Below are positions 7,864 through 17,225 of a stretch of DNA of 37,476 bases, piece after piece; the stretch's first letter is position 1; every line of letters starts with the position of its first letter. Where the stretch lies: contig JAQBXT010000017.1 in assembly GCA_027624175.1 (NCBI GenBank), positions 1 through 37,476 on the forward strand. The letters run 5' to 3'. Below the pieces are notes generated by a model. It saw nothing but the letters and a program-made list of their open reading frames with translations. It ran no database searches and was not told the DNA's origin. Source of the DNA: Pseudomonadota bacterium (lineage in GTDB: Bacteria; Pseudomonadota; Gammaproteobacteria; Burkholderiales; SG8-39). The translations under genes and the position numbers were made by a program.

Positions 7864-8066
7864 GCGCGGTCATCCTCGCGCTGCACGTCGGTAGCCACGC
7901 CCTTGAGGAACCCCCGCATTTTCTTCATCGGCCGCTGTGGAATCAGCTCGATGCGGTTTTCATACACGATGGCCTGGACCTTCTGCCCCGGGGCGAGCTT
8001 GAGCGAATCGCGGATCTCCTTGGGAATGACAACCTGGAACTTGGGGGAAATCGTGACGGTATCCAT
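7860..8066 (-). CDS. vapB: VapB-type AbrB-fold antitoxin
   Basis: A protein of about 68 residues with the swapped-hairpin AbrB/MazE DNA-binding motif at its N-terminus (VTISPKFQVVIPKEIRDSL). The short polar C-terminal tail would wrap and inhibit the PIN toxin. The ATG at 8066 has AGGA five bases upstream; a TTG at 8084 would add six residues without a ribosome site. It overlaps vapC. A perfect 6-3-6 palindrome at 8087-8101 lies just upstream and is the likely operator, which would give autorepression by the VapBC complex. Confidence 0.85.
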   Translation of the reverse strand: MDTVTISPKFQVVIPKEIRDSLKLAPGQKVQAIVYENRIELIPQRPMKKMRGFLKGVATDVQREDDRA

Positions 8067-8086
8067 GGCCTTCCTATCGATCAAAC

Positions 8087-8101
8087 AATCGTATGACGAT
8101 T
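8087..8101 (-). promoter_or_regulatory. Probable vapBC operator palindrome
   Basis: AATCGT-ATG-ACGATT is a perfect inverted repeat 21 bases upstream of the vapB start. On the minus strand a GATAAT or TACGAT sequence lies at its upstream edge and may be the -10 box, so bound VapBC would block transcription. Binding is inferred from position and symmetry. Confidence 0.55.
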
Positions 8102-8146
8102 ATCGTATCGATCCGGTAGCGGGTCAAGCGAGCGGCGGGAACAATT

Positions 8147-8176
8147 CCTATATCCTCGCGCGCTCGTTCCGCAGAT
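8147..8176. repeat. Direct repeat, copy 2 (hrpA leader and start codon)
   Basis: CCTATATCCTCGCGC (8147-8161) followed by GCTCGTTCCGCAGAT is the partner of 7411-7438. This copy contains the real hrpA start at 8175. See the matching entry for copy 1. Confidence 0.6.
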
Positions 8177-11100
8177 GAAACCGCGCATAGACTTTGATCC
8201 CGCGCTCCCGGTCAGCCAGAAACGGGAGGAGATCGCGCGCGCGGTCGCCGCGCACCCGGTGGTCATCGTCTGCGGCGAGACCGGCTCGGGCAAGACCACG
8301 CAGATCCCCAAGATCCTCCTCGAGATGGGCCGGGGCGAAAAAAAATACATCGGCCACACGCAGCCGCGCCGCATCGCCGCGCGCTCGGTGGCCGCGAGGA
8401 TCGCCGAGGAGTTGAAGGTCGAACTGGGCGGCGTGGTGGGCTACAAGGTGCGCTTCACCGACAGGGTCGGGCCGCGCACGCAGATCAAGCTGATGACCGA
8501 CGGCATCCTGCTCGCCGAAACGCAGGGTGATCCCGACCTGCGCGCCTACGACACCATCATCCTGGACGAGGCGCACGAGCGCAGCCTCAACATCGATTTC
8601 CTGCTCGGCTACCTCAAGCGCCTCCTGCCCAGGCGTCCGGACCTGAAGGTCATCGTCACCTCGGCCACCATCGACGCCGAGCGTTTCTCGAAGCACCTCG
8701 ACGGCGCGCCGGTGATCGAGGTCTCGGGACGCCTGTACCCGGTGGAAGTGCGCTACCGCCCGGTGGGCGGCGACGAGGAGGACACCACGCGCGACGAGGA
8801 GGAGCAGGCGCTCGCCGACGCGGTGCAGGAACTGTTTCGCGAAGGCCCGGGCGACGTGCTGGTGTTTCTCCCCGGCGAGCGCGAAATCCGCGACGCCACC
8901 GCCGTGCTGGCGAAGGCGAATCTGAAGGGCGCCGAGATCCTGCCGCTCTACGGCCGCCTGTCGGTGGCGGACCAGGACCGCGTGTTCCACCCCGCCGGCG
9001 CCCGCCGCGTGGTGCTCGCCACCAACGTGGCCGAAACCTCGCTCACGGTGCCGCGCATCCGCTACGTGGTGGACGCGGGGCAGGCGCGCGTCAAGCGCTA
9101 CTCGTATCGCAACAAGGTGGAGCAGCTGCGCGTGGAGAACATCTCGCAGGCGGCGGCGCAGCAAAGAGCCGGGCGCTGCGGCCGCGTGGCCGACGGCATC
9201 TGCATCCGCCTGTACAGCGAGGACGAATTCAAGCTGCGCCCCGCGTACACCGACCCGGAAGTGCTGCGCGCCTCGCTCGCCGCGGTGATCCTGCGTGCGC
9301 TTTCCCTGAACCTGGGCAAGGTCGAAGATTTCCCGTTTCTCGATGCGCCGAACTCACGCGCCATCGCCGACGGCTACGGCCTGCTCGCCGAGCTGGGCGC
9401 GGTGGACGACGACAACGCGCTGACCGACGTGGGGCGCGAGCTCGCCCGGCTGCCCCTCGACCCGCGCGTGGGCCGCATGCTGATCGCCGCGCGCGCCGAA
9501 GGCTGCCTGGAGCAATTGCTGGTGATCGCGGCGGCGCTCTCGGTGCAGGACCCGCGCGAGCGGCCGCTGGCCAGGCAAAGCGCGGCGGACGAGCACCACG
9601 CGCGCTTCGCCGACGAGCGTTCGGATTTCCTCGCGCTGTTGAAACTGTGGAAGTTGCAGGACGAGCAGGGCCTGCGGCGCATCTGCCGCGACAATTTCCT
9701 CTCCACCCCGCGCATGCGCGAGTGGCGCGACGTGCACACTCAGCTGCAAACCGCGGTGGACGAGCTCGAGTGGAAGCACTCGAGCGCCCGGATGGACAAG
9801 CCCGATGGCTACCGCGCCATCCACCGCGCGCTGATCGCCGGGCTGCTCGGCAACGTCGGCATGAAGGACAAGACCGACAACAACCACACCGGGGCGCGCG
9901 GCATCAAGTTCTGGGTGCACCCAGGCTCGGGCACGAAAAAGCCCGGCCAGTGGGTGATCGCGGCGGAACTGGTCGAAACGACGCGCCTGTTTGCGCGCAC
10001 CGTGGCGACGATCGAGCCGCAGTGGCTGGAGGAACTGGGTGCGCACCTGCTCAAGCGCCACCGCGACAACCCGCACTGGGAGAAGATGCGCGCGCAGGTG
10101 GTGGCGCTCGAGCGCGGCACGTTGTACGGCCTGCCGCTGTATACCAGCCGGCGCGTGCATTACGGGCCGCTCGACCCCGGGCTCTCGCGCGGGATCTTCA
10201 TCCGCTCGGCGCTGGTGGAAGGCGAATTCGACACCAAGGCGCCGTTTTTCGCCCACAACCGGCGCCTGGTGGCGGAGATCGAGCGCATGGAGCACAAGTC
10301 GCGCCGCCCGGACATCCTGGTGGACGACGAGCTGATCCACGCCTTCTACGAGGAGCGTGTGCCTGAGGGCATCCACAACGGCGCCGATTTCGAAACATGG
10401 CGCAAGGAGGCCGAGCGCGAGCACCCGAAGCTGCTGCACCTCAAGCGCGATGACCTGATGCGCCACGAGGCGGCGGGCATCACCACCGACAATTTCCCGC
10501 ACGAGTTCAGGCTCGGCGCCAACGCCGTCAAGCTCGAATACCACTTCGATCCGCGCTCGCCGCGCGACGGCGTGACGATGACCGTGCCGGTGGCGCTGCT
10601 CAACCAGGTGCCGGCGGCGCGCTGCGAATGGCTGGTGCCGGGGTTGCTGAAGGAAAAGGTCCGTGCGCTGACGAAATCGATGCCGCAGCACCTGCGCCAC
10701 AAGCTCGGGCCGCTGGAGGACTTCGCCGAGGAATTCGCGGCACGCGCCGCGCGGGCGGACACGCCGCTCGCGCAGGCGCTCGCGCGCCACATGCGCACGG
10801 AACTCAACCTCGACGTGCCGCTCGACGCCTTCCGCCCCGATTCGGCGCCGCCGCACCTGCACATGAACTTCCTCGTCATCGACGAGCACGGCCGGCAGCT
10901 GGGCATTGGCCGCAACCTCGCCGAGTTGAAGCGCGAGCTGGGCGCACACACCTCGTCGGTCCTGCAGCAGGAGGCGCCGGTGGGCGAGGGCGAGCGCTTC
11001 ACCGGCTGGGCCATGGGCGAGCTCGCCGAGATGATGGAGATCGAGCGCGGCGGGCAGACCCTGGTGGGCTATCCGGCGCTGGTGGATGGCGGCGACGCGG

Positions 11101-11798
11101 TGACCCTGCAAGTGTTCGACGCGCCGGAAAAGGCACGCGAGCTGCATCAGTCTGGGGTGCGCCGGCTGCTGGCCATCGCCTTCAAGGACCGCGTGCGCGA
11201 CCTGGAGCGGAGCTGGGCCAGGGACGTGGTCCTTGGCCCGGTGAAGGAGGATCTGGTCGCCGCGGCGCTCGACCGGGCGTTCCTCGGCGAATCGCTGCCG
11301 ATGACGCAAGGGGATTTTGCGCGACGCGTGGAGGAGGGCCGTTCGCGCTTCATGCTCGTCGCGCAGGAAGTGGCACGCACCGCGGCGGCGATTCTTGCCG
11401 CGCATGCCGACCTGAAGAAGAAGCTCGCGCCCGCGGCAAAGTCGTTTGCGCAGGCGGCCCAGGACATCGAGCAGCAGCTCGCGCGGCTGCTGGGCAGCGG
11501 ATGGCTGGCAAACACGCCCTGGGCGCGGCTGCAGCACTTCCCGCGCTACCTGAAAGCGGCCGAAGCGCGCCTGGAGAAGCTGCGCACCGACCCGGCGCGC
11601 GACGCGCGCCTGATGACCGACCTGCAGCCGCTGCTCGCCGCCTGGCTGCGCGCGCCGCGACCGCTCGATGCAGAGCAGGCGCAGTTCGGCTGGCTGCTCG
11701 AGGAGCTCCGGGTGTCGCTGTTCGCGCAGCAGCTCAAGACGCCCGTGCCGGTGTCCGCCAAGCGCCTGGCGAAACTGTGGCAAAGTATCCGCCGATGA
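8175..11798 (+). CDS. hrpA: ATP-dependent RNA helicase HrpA
   Basis: A 1207-residue DEAH-box helicase, slightly shorter than the about 1300 residues of E. coli HrpA. In order it shows Walker A GETGSGKTTQIPK (about residue 35), TQPRRIAARSVA (motif Ia), the DEAH box in LDEAHERSLNIDF, and SAT (motif III). It continues with TNVAETSLTVP (motif V) and QRAGRCGR (motif VI). The HA2 and OB-fold regions follow, then the long C-terminal DUF3418-type region. HrpA resolves stalled or collided ribosomes and processes mRNA in E. coli. The ATG at 8175 has no clear Shine-Dalgarno, and a TATATC at 8149 could be a -10 box. Its stop overlaps the next gene by four bases (ATGA). Much of the opposite strand is open through this gene, a high-GC artefact. 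Confidence 0.96.
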   Translation: MKPRIDFDPALPVSQKREEIARAVAAHPVVIVCGETGSGKTTQIPKILLEMGRGEKKYIGHTQPRRIAARSVAARIAEELKVELGGVVGYKVRFTDRVGPRTQIKLMTDGILLAETQGDPDLRAYDTIILDEAHERSLNIDFLLGYLKRLLPRRPDLKVIVTSATIDAERFSKHLDGAPVIEVSGRLYPVEVRYRPVGGDEEDTTRDEEEQALADAVQELFREGPGDVLVFLPGEREIRDATAVLAKANLKGAEILPLYGRLSVADQDRVFHPAGARRVVLATNVAETSLTVPRIRYVVDAGQARVKRYSYRNKVEQLRVENISQAAAQQRAGRCGRVADGICIRLYSEDEFKLRPAYTDPEVLRASLAAVILRALSLNLGKVEDFPFLDAPNSRAIADGYGLLAELGAVDDDNALTDVGRELARLPLDPRVGRMLIAARAEGCLEQLLVIAAALSVQDPRERPLARQSAADEHHARFADERSDFLALLKLWKLQDEQGLRRICRDNFLSTPRMREWRDVHTQLQTAVDELEWKHSSARMDKPDGYRAIHRALIAGLLGNVGMKDKTDNNHTGARGIKFWVHPGSGTKKPGQWVIAAELVETTRLFARTVATIEPQWLEELGAHLLKRHRDNPHWEKMRAQVVALERGTLYGLPLYTSRRVHYGPLDPGLSRGIFIRSALVEGEFDTKAPFFAHNRRLVAEIERMEHKSRRPDILVDDELIHAFYEERVPEGIHNGADFETWRKEAEREHPKLLHLKRDDLMRHEAAGITTDNFPHEFRLGANAVKLEYHFDPRSPRDGVTMTVPVALLNQVPAARCEWLVPGLLKEKVRALTKSMPQHLRHKLGPLEDFAEEFAARAARADTPLAQALARHMRTELNLDVPLDAFRPDSAPPHLHMNFLVIDEHGRQLGIGRNLAELKRELGAHTSSVLQQEAPVGEGERFTGWAMGELAEMMEIERGGQTLVGYPALVDGGDAVTLQVFDAPEKARELHQSGVRRLLAIAFKDRVRDLERSWARDVVLGPVKEDLVAAALDRAFLGESLPMTQGDFARRVEEGRSRFMLVAQEVARTAAAILAAHADLKKKLAPAAKSFAQAAQDIEQQLARLLGSGWLANTPWARLQHFPRYLKAAEARLEKLRTDPARDARLMTDLQPLLAAWLRAPRPLDAEQAQFGWLLEELRVSLFAQQLKTPVPVSAKRLAKLWQSIRR

Positions 11799-12535
11799 AC
11801 ACGATCCCGAACTCGCTCGCCTACGCGCTCGCCAACGTCCTGCATCCGCGCATGATCTGGCTGATGGTCTGGCCGCTGGTCATCGCGCTCGGCCTGTGGG
11901 GGACGCTGGCGATCGTGTTCTGGGCGCAGATCGCGCTCGCCATCGCCGAGTGGATGCAGAGCGGCCTGGCGTACCTGCCCTTCATCTCGGACTGGGACTT
12001 CGCGACGGCGACGCTGTTCGCGGCGAAGCTCCTCATCCTCGTGATGCTGGTGCCGCTCATCCAGCTCACCGCGCTCCTCATCCTGTCGATTGCCGGCATG
12101 CCGTCGATGGTCGAGCACGTGGCGAGCCGCAGCTCTCCGGGCCTGCAGCGCCGCAACGGCGGCAGCCTCGCGGGCAGCGTCTGGAATTCGAGCGTCGGGT
12201 TGCTCGGCCTCATCGGCCTGGGTCTGGTCTCGATCCCGTTCTGGATCTTCCCGCCGCTCTGGCCGCTGATCCCGATCGCCATCCTCGGCTGGGTCAACCA
12301 GCGCGTGCTGCGCTACGACGCGCTCGCCGAGCACGCCGACGCCGGCGAGATGCGGCAGGTGTTTGCCGCCAACAGCGGCGGGCTCTACCTGATGGGGCTG
12401 ATTCTGGCGCTCGCGGCGTACATCCCGATCCTCGGCTTTTTCGCGCCGGTGCTCCTCGGCCTGAGCTTCATCCATTACCTGCTTGCCGCGCTGCAGGCGC
12501 GGCGCGAGGCGCCGGTCGAGGCCAGGGCGCTGTGA
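11795..12535 (+). CDS. EI24-domain integral membrane protein
   Basis: A 246-residue membrane protein with several hydrophobic segments. These include MIWLMVWPLVIALGLWG near residue 18, a long one around 75-105, the stretch VGLLGLIGLGLVSIPFWIF, and a C-terminal pair around 205-235. The pattern and the YDALAEHAD segment resemble the EI24/CysZ-like family; CysZ itself is a sulfate transporter, but most betaproteobacterial EI24 proteins are uncharacterised. It is coupled to hrpA upstream (ATGA overlap) and to the CinA-N-like gene downstream (GTGA overlap), suggesting one transcript. Inner membrane location is predicted from hydrophobicity. No function is claimed. Confidence 0.8.
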   Translation: MNTIPNSLAYALANVLHPRMIWLMVWPLVIALGLWGTLAIVFWAQIALAIAEWMQSGLAYLPFISDWDFATATLFAAKLLILVMLVPLIQLTALLILSIAGMPSMVEHVASRSSPGLQRRNGGSLAGSVWNSSVGLLGLIGLGLVSIPFWIFPPLWPLIPIAILGWVNQRVLRYDALAEHADAGEMRQVFAANSGGLYLMGLILALAAYIPILGFFAPVLLGLSFIHYLLAALQARREAPVEARAL

Positions 12536-13287
12536 CCGGATTCGGCGCCTTCGTCTTCGGCGACGAGATCCTCGTCGGCAAGCGCCAGGACAAGCATTTC
12601 CCGTGGCTCATCGAGGCGCTGGGAAAACGCGGCCTGCGCCTCGCCTGGTGCGAGCACCTGGGCGACGAGCCGGCGCGCGTCACGCAGGCGCTCGAGCGCA
12701 CCTTTGCCACCGAGGACATCGTGTTCTGCTTCGGCGGCATTGGCGCGACGCCCGACGACCATACGCGCCAGTGCGCCGCCGAAGCGCTCGGCGTCGGTCT
12801 GGCGCTGCATGCGGACGCGGAAAGCGAAATCCGCGGCCGCTTCGGCGCGGACACCAACCCGCAGCGCCTGAAGATGGGCGAATTCCCGGTCGGCGCGGAA
12901 ATCGTTCCCAATCCGTTCAACCGCATTCCGGGCTTCGCGCTCGCCCACCATTACTTCGTGCCCGGCTTTCCGCAGATGGCCTGGCCGATGATCGAGTGGG
13001 TGCTCGAGCAGAAATACCGGCACCTGTTCGACTCGCAGCGCTGGGCGGAGGGCTCGGTGCTGGTGTACGAGCTGCCCGAATCGGCCGTGGCGCCGCTCAT
13101 GGAGGAGCTGAACCGGACCTTCCCGGGCCTCAAGGCCTTCAGCCTGCCGAGCATGGGCGAGGGCGGCGCGCGCCGGCACATCGAGCTCGGGGTGCGGGGC
13201 GCGCCCGCCGAGATCAGTCCGGCGATGGAGCGGCTGCGCACGGGCGTGGCGCAACTGGGCGGCCGCCTGGACATTCCAAATAGCTGA
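12532..13287 (+). CDS. MoCF/CinA-N-type molybdopterin-binding domain protein
   Basis: A protein of about 251 residues with the MoaB/Mog fold used by the N-terminal half of CinA. It opens with FGAFVFGDEILVGKRQDKH, a variant of the G-DE-L-G motif. FCFGGIGATPDDHTRQC follows, matching the GG-G-T--D-T core of the family, and then a proline-rich VPGFPQM loop. Stand-alone members are annotated as competence/damage-inducible CinA-like or molybdopterin-binding proteins, without a firm biochemical role in bacteria. The start is a GTG overlapping the stop of the EI24-type gene by four bases; the frame is open far upstream but that part is a shadow. The CinA C-terminal partner domain is a separate gene here (pncC at 18628). 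Confidence 0.85.
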   Translation: MTGFGAFVFGDEILVGKRQDKHFPWLIEALGKRGLRLAWCEHLGDEPARVTQALERTFATEDIVFCFGGIGATPDDHTRQCAAEALGVGLALHADAESEIRGRFGADTNPQRLKMGEFPVGAEIVPNPFNRIPGFALAHHYFVPGFPQMAWPMIEWVLEQKYRHLFDSQRWAEGSVLVYELPESAVAPLMEELNRTFPGLKAFSLPSMGEGGARRHIELGVRGAPAEISPAMERLRTGVAQLGGRLDIPNS

Positions 13288-13296
13288 TTTCTCCCG

Positions 13297-13318
13297 TATA
13301 ATCCGCGCCTTTTCGCGG
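13297..13318 (+). promoter_or_regulatory. Probable rpsP-operon promoter -10 box and small leader hairpin
   Basis: A perfect TATAAT at 13297-13302 lies 34 bases before the rpsP start, with only a weak -35 (TTCCAA at 13274). It is followed at once by CCGCG-CCTTTT-CGCGG (13303-13318), a 5-base-pair hairpin in the presumed leader. Assignment rests on the -10 match and position. Confidence 0.55.
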
Positions 13319-13335
13319 TTCACGGGGTTTCCAAA

Positions 13336-13587
13336 ATGGTGGTGATTCGACTGGCGCGCGGCGGCGCGAACAAGCGTCCTTTTTTCAGCATGGTGGTGGC
13401 GGACTCGCGCCGTGCGGTGAAGGGCAAATTCATCGAGCGCGTCGGCTTCTACGACCCGAAGGCCCCCGAGGGCCGCGAGTCGCTGCGCGTGAATGTGGAG
13501 CGGCTCAAGCACTGGCAGGGCAAGGGCGCGCAGCTCTCGCCCACCGTGAAGCGGCTCGTGAAGCAGTTTGGCAAGAAGGCCGCCTGA
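13336..13587 (+). CDS. rpsP: 30S ribosomal protein S16
   Basis: An 83-residue protein of normal S16 length. It starts [17 protein letters not shown] and contains [21 protein letters not shown], split by the usual short loop, so identification is secure. S16 binds 16S rRNA and is needed for 30S assembly. It is first in the conserved rpsP-rimM-trmD-rplS operon, with its own -10 box upstream. A GGGG at 13324 gives the ribosome site. Its end overlaps the chosen rimM start. Confidence 0.98.
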   Translation: MVVIRLARGGANKRPFFSMVVADSRRAVKGKFIERVGFYDPKAPEGRESLRVNVERLKHWQGKGAQLSPTVKRLVKQFGKKAA

Positions 13588-14065
13588 TCTGATCGAGCTG
13601 GGCCGCGTCGCCGGGTCCTACGGCGTGCGCGGCTGGATCAAGGTGGCGCCGCAGCGCGGCGTGGCGGAGGCGCTGGTGGCGGCGAAGGAATGGTGGCTCG
13701 GCGAGGAACTGCGCCGGGTGGACGAGGCGAAGGTGCACAGCGCCAAGGTGGTGGCCAAGCTCGCCGGGGTCGAAACCCGCGAACAGGCACTGGCGCTGAA
13801 GGGCACGACGATCTCGGTGCCGCGCGCGGCGCTGCCGGATGCGAATGACGGGCGCTACTACCTCTCCGACCTGGTCGGCCTGGAAGTGGTGAACGGGCAG
13901 GGCGAGAAGCTGGGCGTGGTGCGGCAGTGGTTCACGCACGGCCCGCAGGATGTGATGGAAATTGCCGGCGACCGGACGCGCTTGCTGCCCTGGGTGCCGG
14001 CGGTGGTGAAGCAGGTGGACCTCGAAGCGAAGCGCATCGAGGTGGAATGGGAGGCGGACTGGTGA
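13568..14065 (+). CDS. rimM: Ribosome maturation factor RimM
   Basis: A protein of up to 165 residues that helps fold the 3' domain of 16S rRNA and binds S19 during 30S assembly. The N-terminal RimM domain shows [16 protein letters not shown]. The C-terminal PRC-barrel includes [13 protein letters not shown] and the conserved [19 protein letters not shown]. The start is uncertain. The TTG at 13568 overlaps rpsP by 20 bases and gives a typical N-terminus, but no strong ribosome site is present; the only later candidate before the motif is a CTG at 13589. The stop overlaps the trmD start (GTGA). Confidence 0.95.
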   Translation: MARRPPDLIELGRVAGSYGVRGWIKVAPQRGVAEALVAAKEWWLGEELRRVDEAKVHSAKVVAKLAGVETREQALALKGTTISVPRAALPDANDGRYYLSDLVGLEVVNGQGEKLGVVRQWFTHGPQDVMEIAGDRTRLLPWVPAVVKQVDLEAKRIEVEWEADW

Positions 14066-14811
14066 TCCGCTTCGACGTGGTGACGCTGTTCCCGGAGATG
14101 TTCGCGGCGCTGACGCACAGCGGCATCACGAGAAAGGCGCTGGAGGCAGGGTTGTGGCGCCTGCAGACCTGGAATCCGCGGGATTTCACCACGGACAACT
14201 ACCGGACGGTGGATGACCGTCCCTACGGCGGCGGGCCCGGCATGGTGATGCTGGCCGAGCCGCTGGAGCAGGCGCTGGACGCGGCGCAGTCGGAAGGCGG
14301 AGGCAGGGTGATCTACCTCTCGCCGCAGGGACGCAGGCTCGATCACGACAAAGTGATGGAGCTGGCGGGCAGGCAGGCGCTGACGCTGTTGTGCGGCCGC
14401 TACGAAGGCGTGGATGAGCGGCTGATCCGGCGCCGCGTGGACGAAGAGCTGTCGCTCGGGGATTTCGTGCTCTCCGGCGGCGAGCTGGCGGCGATGGCGG
14501 TGATGGACGCGGTGGTGCGGCAGTTGCCCGGGGCGCTGGGCGACGGGCAGTCGGCGCTCGAGGAGTCGTTCGCCGCGGGGTTGCTGGACTGCCCGCAGTA
14601 CACGCGGCCCGAGACGTACGCGGGCGAGGGCATTCCGGAGGTGCTGCTGTCGGGGCACCACGAGCAGATCCGGCGCTGGCGGTTGCAGCAGGCGCTGGGC
14701 AGGACCTGGCTGAGGCGGCCGGACCTGCTTGCCGCGAGGCGGATGAGCGACGAAGAATCGAAACTGCTTGAAGCGTTCAAGCAGGACATGCAGAGCGGAG
14801 CGCAAAAATGA
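14062..14811 (+). CDS. trmD: tRNA (guanine-37-N1)-methyltransferase TrmD
   Basis: A 249-residue SPOUT-family methyltransferase that makes m1G37 next to the anticodon and prevents +1 frameshifting. It starts [14 protein letters not shown]. The substrate motif [13 protein letters not shown] is present, with [11 protein letters not shown] and the knotted SAM site [29 protein letters not shown] and the C-terminal [13 protein letters not shown] follow. GTG at 14062 overlaps the rimM stop; the frame is open upstream but lacks support. The stop overlaps rplS (ATGA). Confidence 0.98.
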   Translation: MIRFDVVTLFPEMFAALTHSGITRKALEAGLWRLQTWNPRDFTTDNYRTVDDRPYGGGPGMVMLAEPLEQALDAAQSEGGGRVIYLSPQGRRLDHDKVMELAGRQALTLLCGRYEGVDERLIRRRVDEELSLGDFVLSGGELAAMAVMDAVVRQLPGALGDGQSALEESFAAGLLDCPQYTRPETYAGEGIPEVLLSGHHEQIRRWRLQQALGRTWLRRPDLLAARRMSDEESKLLEAFKQDMQSGAQK

Positions 14812-15191
14812 ACTTGATCGAGAAACTCGAGCAGGAAGAAATCAAGCGGCTGGCGAAGAACGTGCCCGATTTCTCCCCCGGCGACACCGTGATCGTCAAC
14901 GTCACCGTGGTCGAGGGCGAGCGCAAGCGCGCCCAGGCCTTCGAGGGCGTGGTGATCGCCAAGCGCAACCGCGGCATCGGCTCGTCCTTCACCGTGCGCA
15001 AGATCAGCTCCGGCGAAGGCGTGGAACGCACCTTCCAGACCTATTCGCCGCTCATCGCCTCGGTCGAAGTGAAGAGGAAGGGCGATGTGCGCCGCGCCAA
15101 GCTGTATTACCTGCGCCAGCGCTCGGGCAAGTCCGCGCGCATCCGCGAAAAGATCGTCGCGGCCAGGACAGAAAACGGCGCGGAAGAGTAA
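14808..15191 (+). CDS. rplS: 50S ribosomal protein L19
   Basis: A 127-residue L19 of standard length, located at the 30S-50S interface. It shows [18 protein letters not shown], the [20 protein letters not shown] region and the C-terminal [18 protein letters not shown] motif. It is the last gene of the rpsP operon, coupled to trmD by ATGA. A perfect 12-base-pair inverted repeat begins 12 bases after the stop. Confidence 0.98.
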   Translation: MNLIEKLEQEEIKRLAKNVPDFSPGDTVIVNVTVVEGERKRAQAFEGVVIAKRNRGIGSSFTVRKISSGEGVERTFQTYSPLIASVEVKRKGDVRRAKLYYLRQRSGKSARIREKIVAARTENGAEE

Positions 15192-15202
15192 TTGACGCAG
15201 TA

Positions 15203-15228
15203 GGGGACAGACCTGAAGGTCTGTCCCC
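15203..15228. repeat. Perfect GGGGACAGACCT inverted repeat (REP-like or terminator)
   Basis: GGGGACAGACCT (15203-15214), two loop bases, and the exact complement AGGTCTGTCCCC (15217-15228). There is no T-run after it, so it is not a standard intrinsic terminator, though it may still cap the rpsP transcript. GGGGACAGACC-type palindromes occur as dispersed elements in proteobacteria, sometimes near REP-associated tyrosine transposases; that link is from memory and unproven here. Confidence 0.7.
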
Positions 15229-15244
15229 GGTGCATAATCCCGTT

Positions 15245-16366
<1,122 letters not shown>

Positions 16367-16369
16367 GCC

Positions 16370-16789
16370 ATGCGCCTCGGCATCGTGGCGAGCCGGTTCA
16401 ACGAAGAACTCTGCTCCAAGCTCCTGCAGCGCGCCCAGGCCGAGGCGGCGAAGCTCGGCGTGCAGGACATCGCCGTGGAGCAGGTGCCCGGGGCGCTCGA
16501 AATACCGCTCGCACTGCAGTGGATGGTGCAATCCGGCAAGTTCGATTGCCTCGCCGCCGTCGGCTGCGTGATCCGCGGCGACACCTATCATTTCGAGATC
16601 GTGGCGAACGAATCGGCGCGCGGCGTGATGGACGTGGCGCTTGAATCCGGCATCCCGGTCGCCAACGGCATCCTCACCACCGATACCGAAGCGCAGGCCG
16701 AGGCGCGCCTGGACAAGGGGGCCGAGGCGGTGCGCACGGCCGTGGAAATGGCGCGCCTGCGGGCGAAAATCACCGCGGCGTCCAAATGA
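16370..16789 (+). CDS. ribH: 6,7-dimethyl-8-ribityllumazine synthase
   Basis: A 139-residue enzyme that condenses the RibB product with the RibD-derived pyrimidine to give lumazine, the substrate of RibE. Visible are [23 protein letters not shown], the [20 protein letters not shown] active-site stretch with the catalytic histidine, and [15 protein letters not shown]. It is slightly shorter than typical (about 155) because the N-terminus begins directly at the first strand; no earlier in-frame start fits after ribBA. It overlaps nusB by four bases (ATGA). Confidence 0.97.
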   Translation: MRLGIVASRFNEELCSKLLQRAQAEAAKLGVQDIAVEQVPGALEIPLALQWMVQSGKFDCLAAVGCVIRGDTYHFEIVANESARGVMDVALESGIPVANGILTTDTEAQAEARLDKGAEAVRTAVEMARLRAKITAASK

Positions 16790-17214
16790 AGACCGCGCGG
16801 CACCGCTCGCGCGAGGCCGCCCTGCAGGCGCTCTACGCCTGGCAGCTCGCCGGCGGCGATGCGCTCGACAAGCTGAAGTCCCTCGACGACGACGGGCGCA
16901 GCGACCTCGCCCTCGCGCAGCGCATCGTGCGCGGCGTGTTCGAGCGCAGCGACGAACTGGAGGCGTTGATCACGCCTTGCCTGGACCGCGCGTTCGGGCG
17001 CCTCTCGCCGGTGGAACGGGCGATCCTGTACATCGGCGCCTTCGAACTGGTGGCGCATCCGGAAACGCCGTTCAAGGTGGTGATCAACGAGGCGATCGAG
17101 CTGGGCAAGAGTTTCGGCGGCAGCGGCGGCCACCGCTTCGTCAACGGCGTGCTGGAGAAGCTCGCCGGGATCCTGCGGCCGCAGGAAGTCGCGCGCGGCA
17201 GGCAGACGGCGTAG
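16786..17214 (+). CDS. nusB: Transcription antitermination factor NusB
   Basis: A 142-residue all-helical protein. It starts with the family's [19 protein letters not shown] and contains [19 protein letters not shown] and the C-terminal [19 protein letters not shown] plus [11 protein letters not shown]. NusB with S10 binds boxA in rRNA leaders and supports antitermination. The ribH-nusB-thiL order is conserved across proteobacteria. It is translationally coupled to ribH and followed by thiL 11 bases after its stop. Confidence 0.98.
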   Translation: MKTARHRSREAALQALYAWQLAGGDALDKLKSLDDDGRSDLALAQRIVRGVFERSDELEALITPCLDRAFGRLSPVERAILYIGAFELVAHPETPFKVVINEAIELGKSFGGSGGHRFVNGVLEKLAGILRPQEVARGRQTA

Positions 17215-17225
17215 AGGGGGGCGCG

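Noticed and set aside
9354-11783. 809-residue open frame on the minus strand
   Set aside because: Lies entirely antisense to hrpA, composed of Arg/His/Gln-rich low-complexity sequence typical of shadow frames in high-GC DNA; no motif.
15191-15244. FMN riboswitch upstream of ribBA
   Set aside because: Only 54 bases are available and they are occupied by a simple inverted repeat; no multi-helix RFN element.
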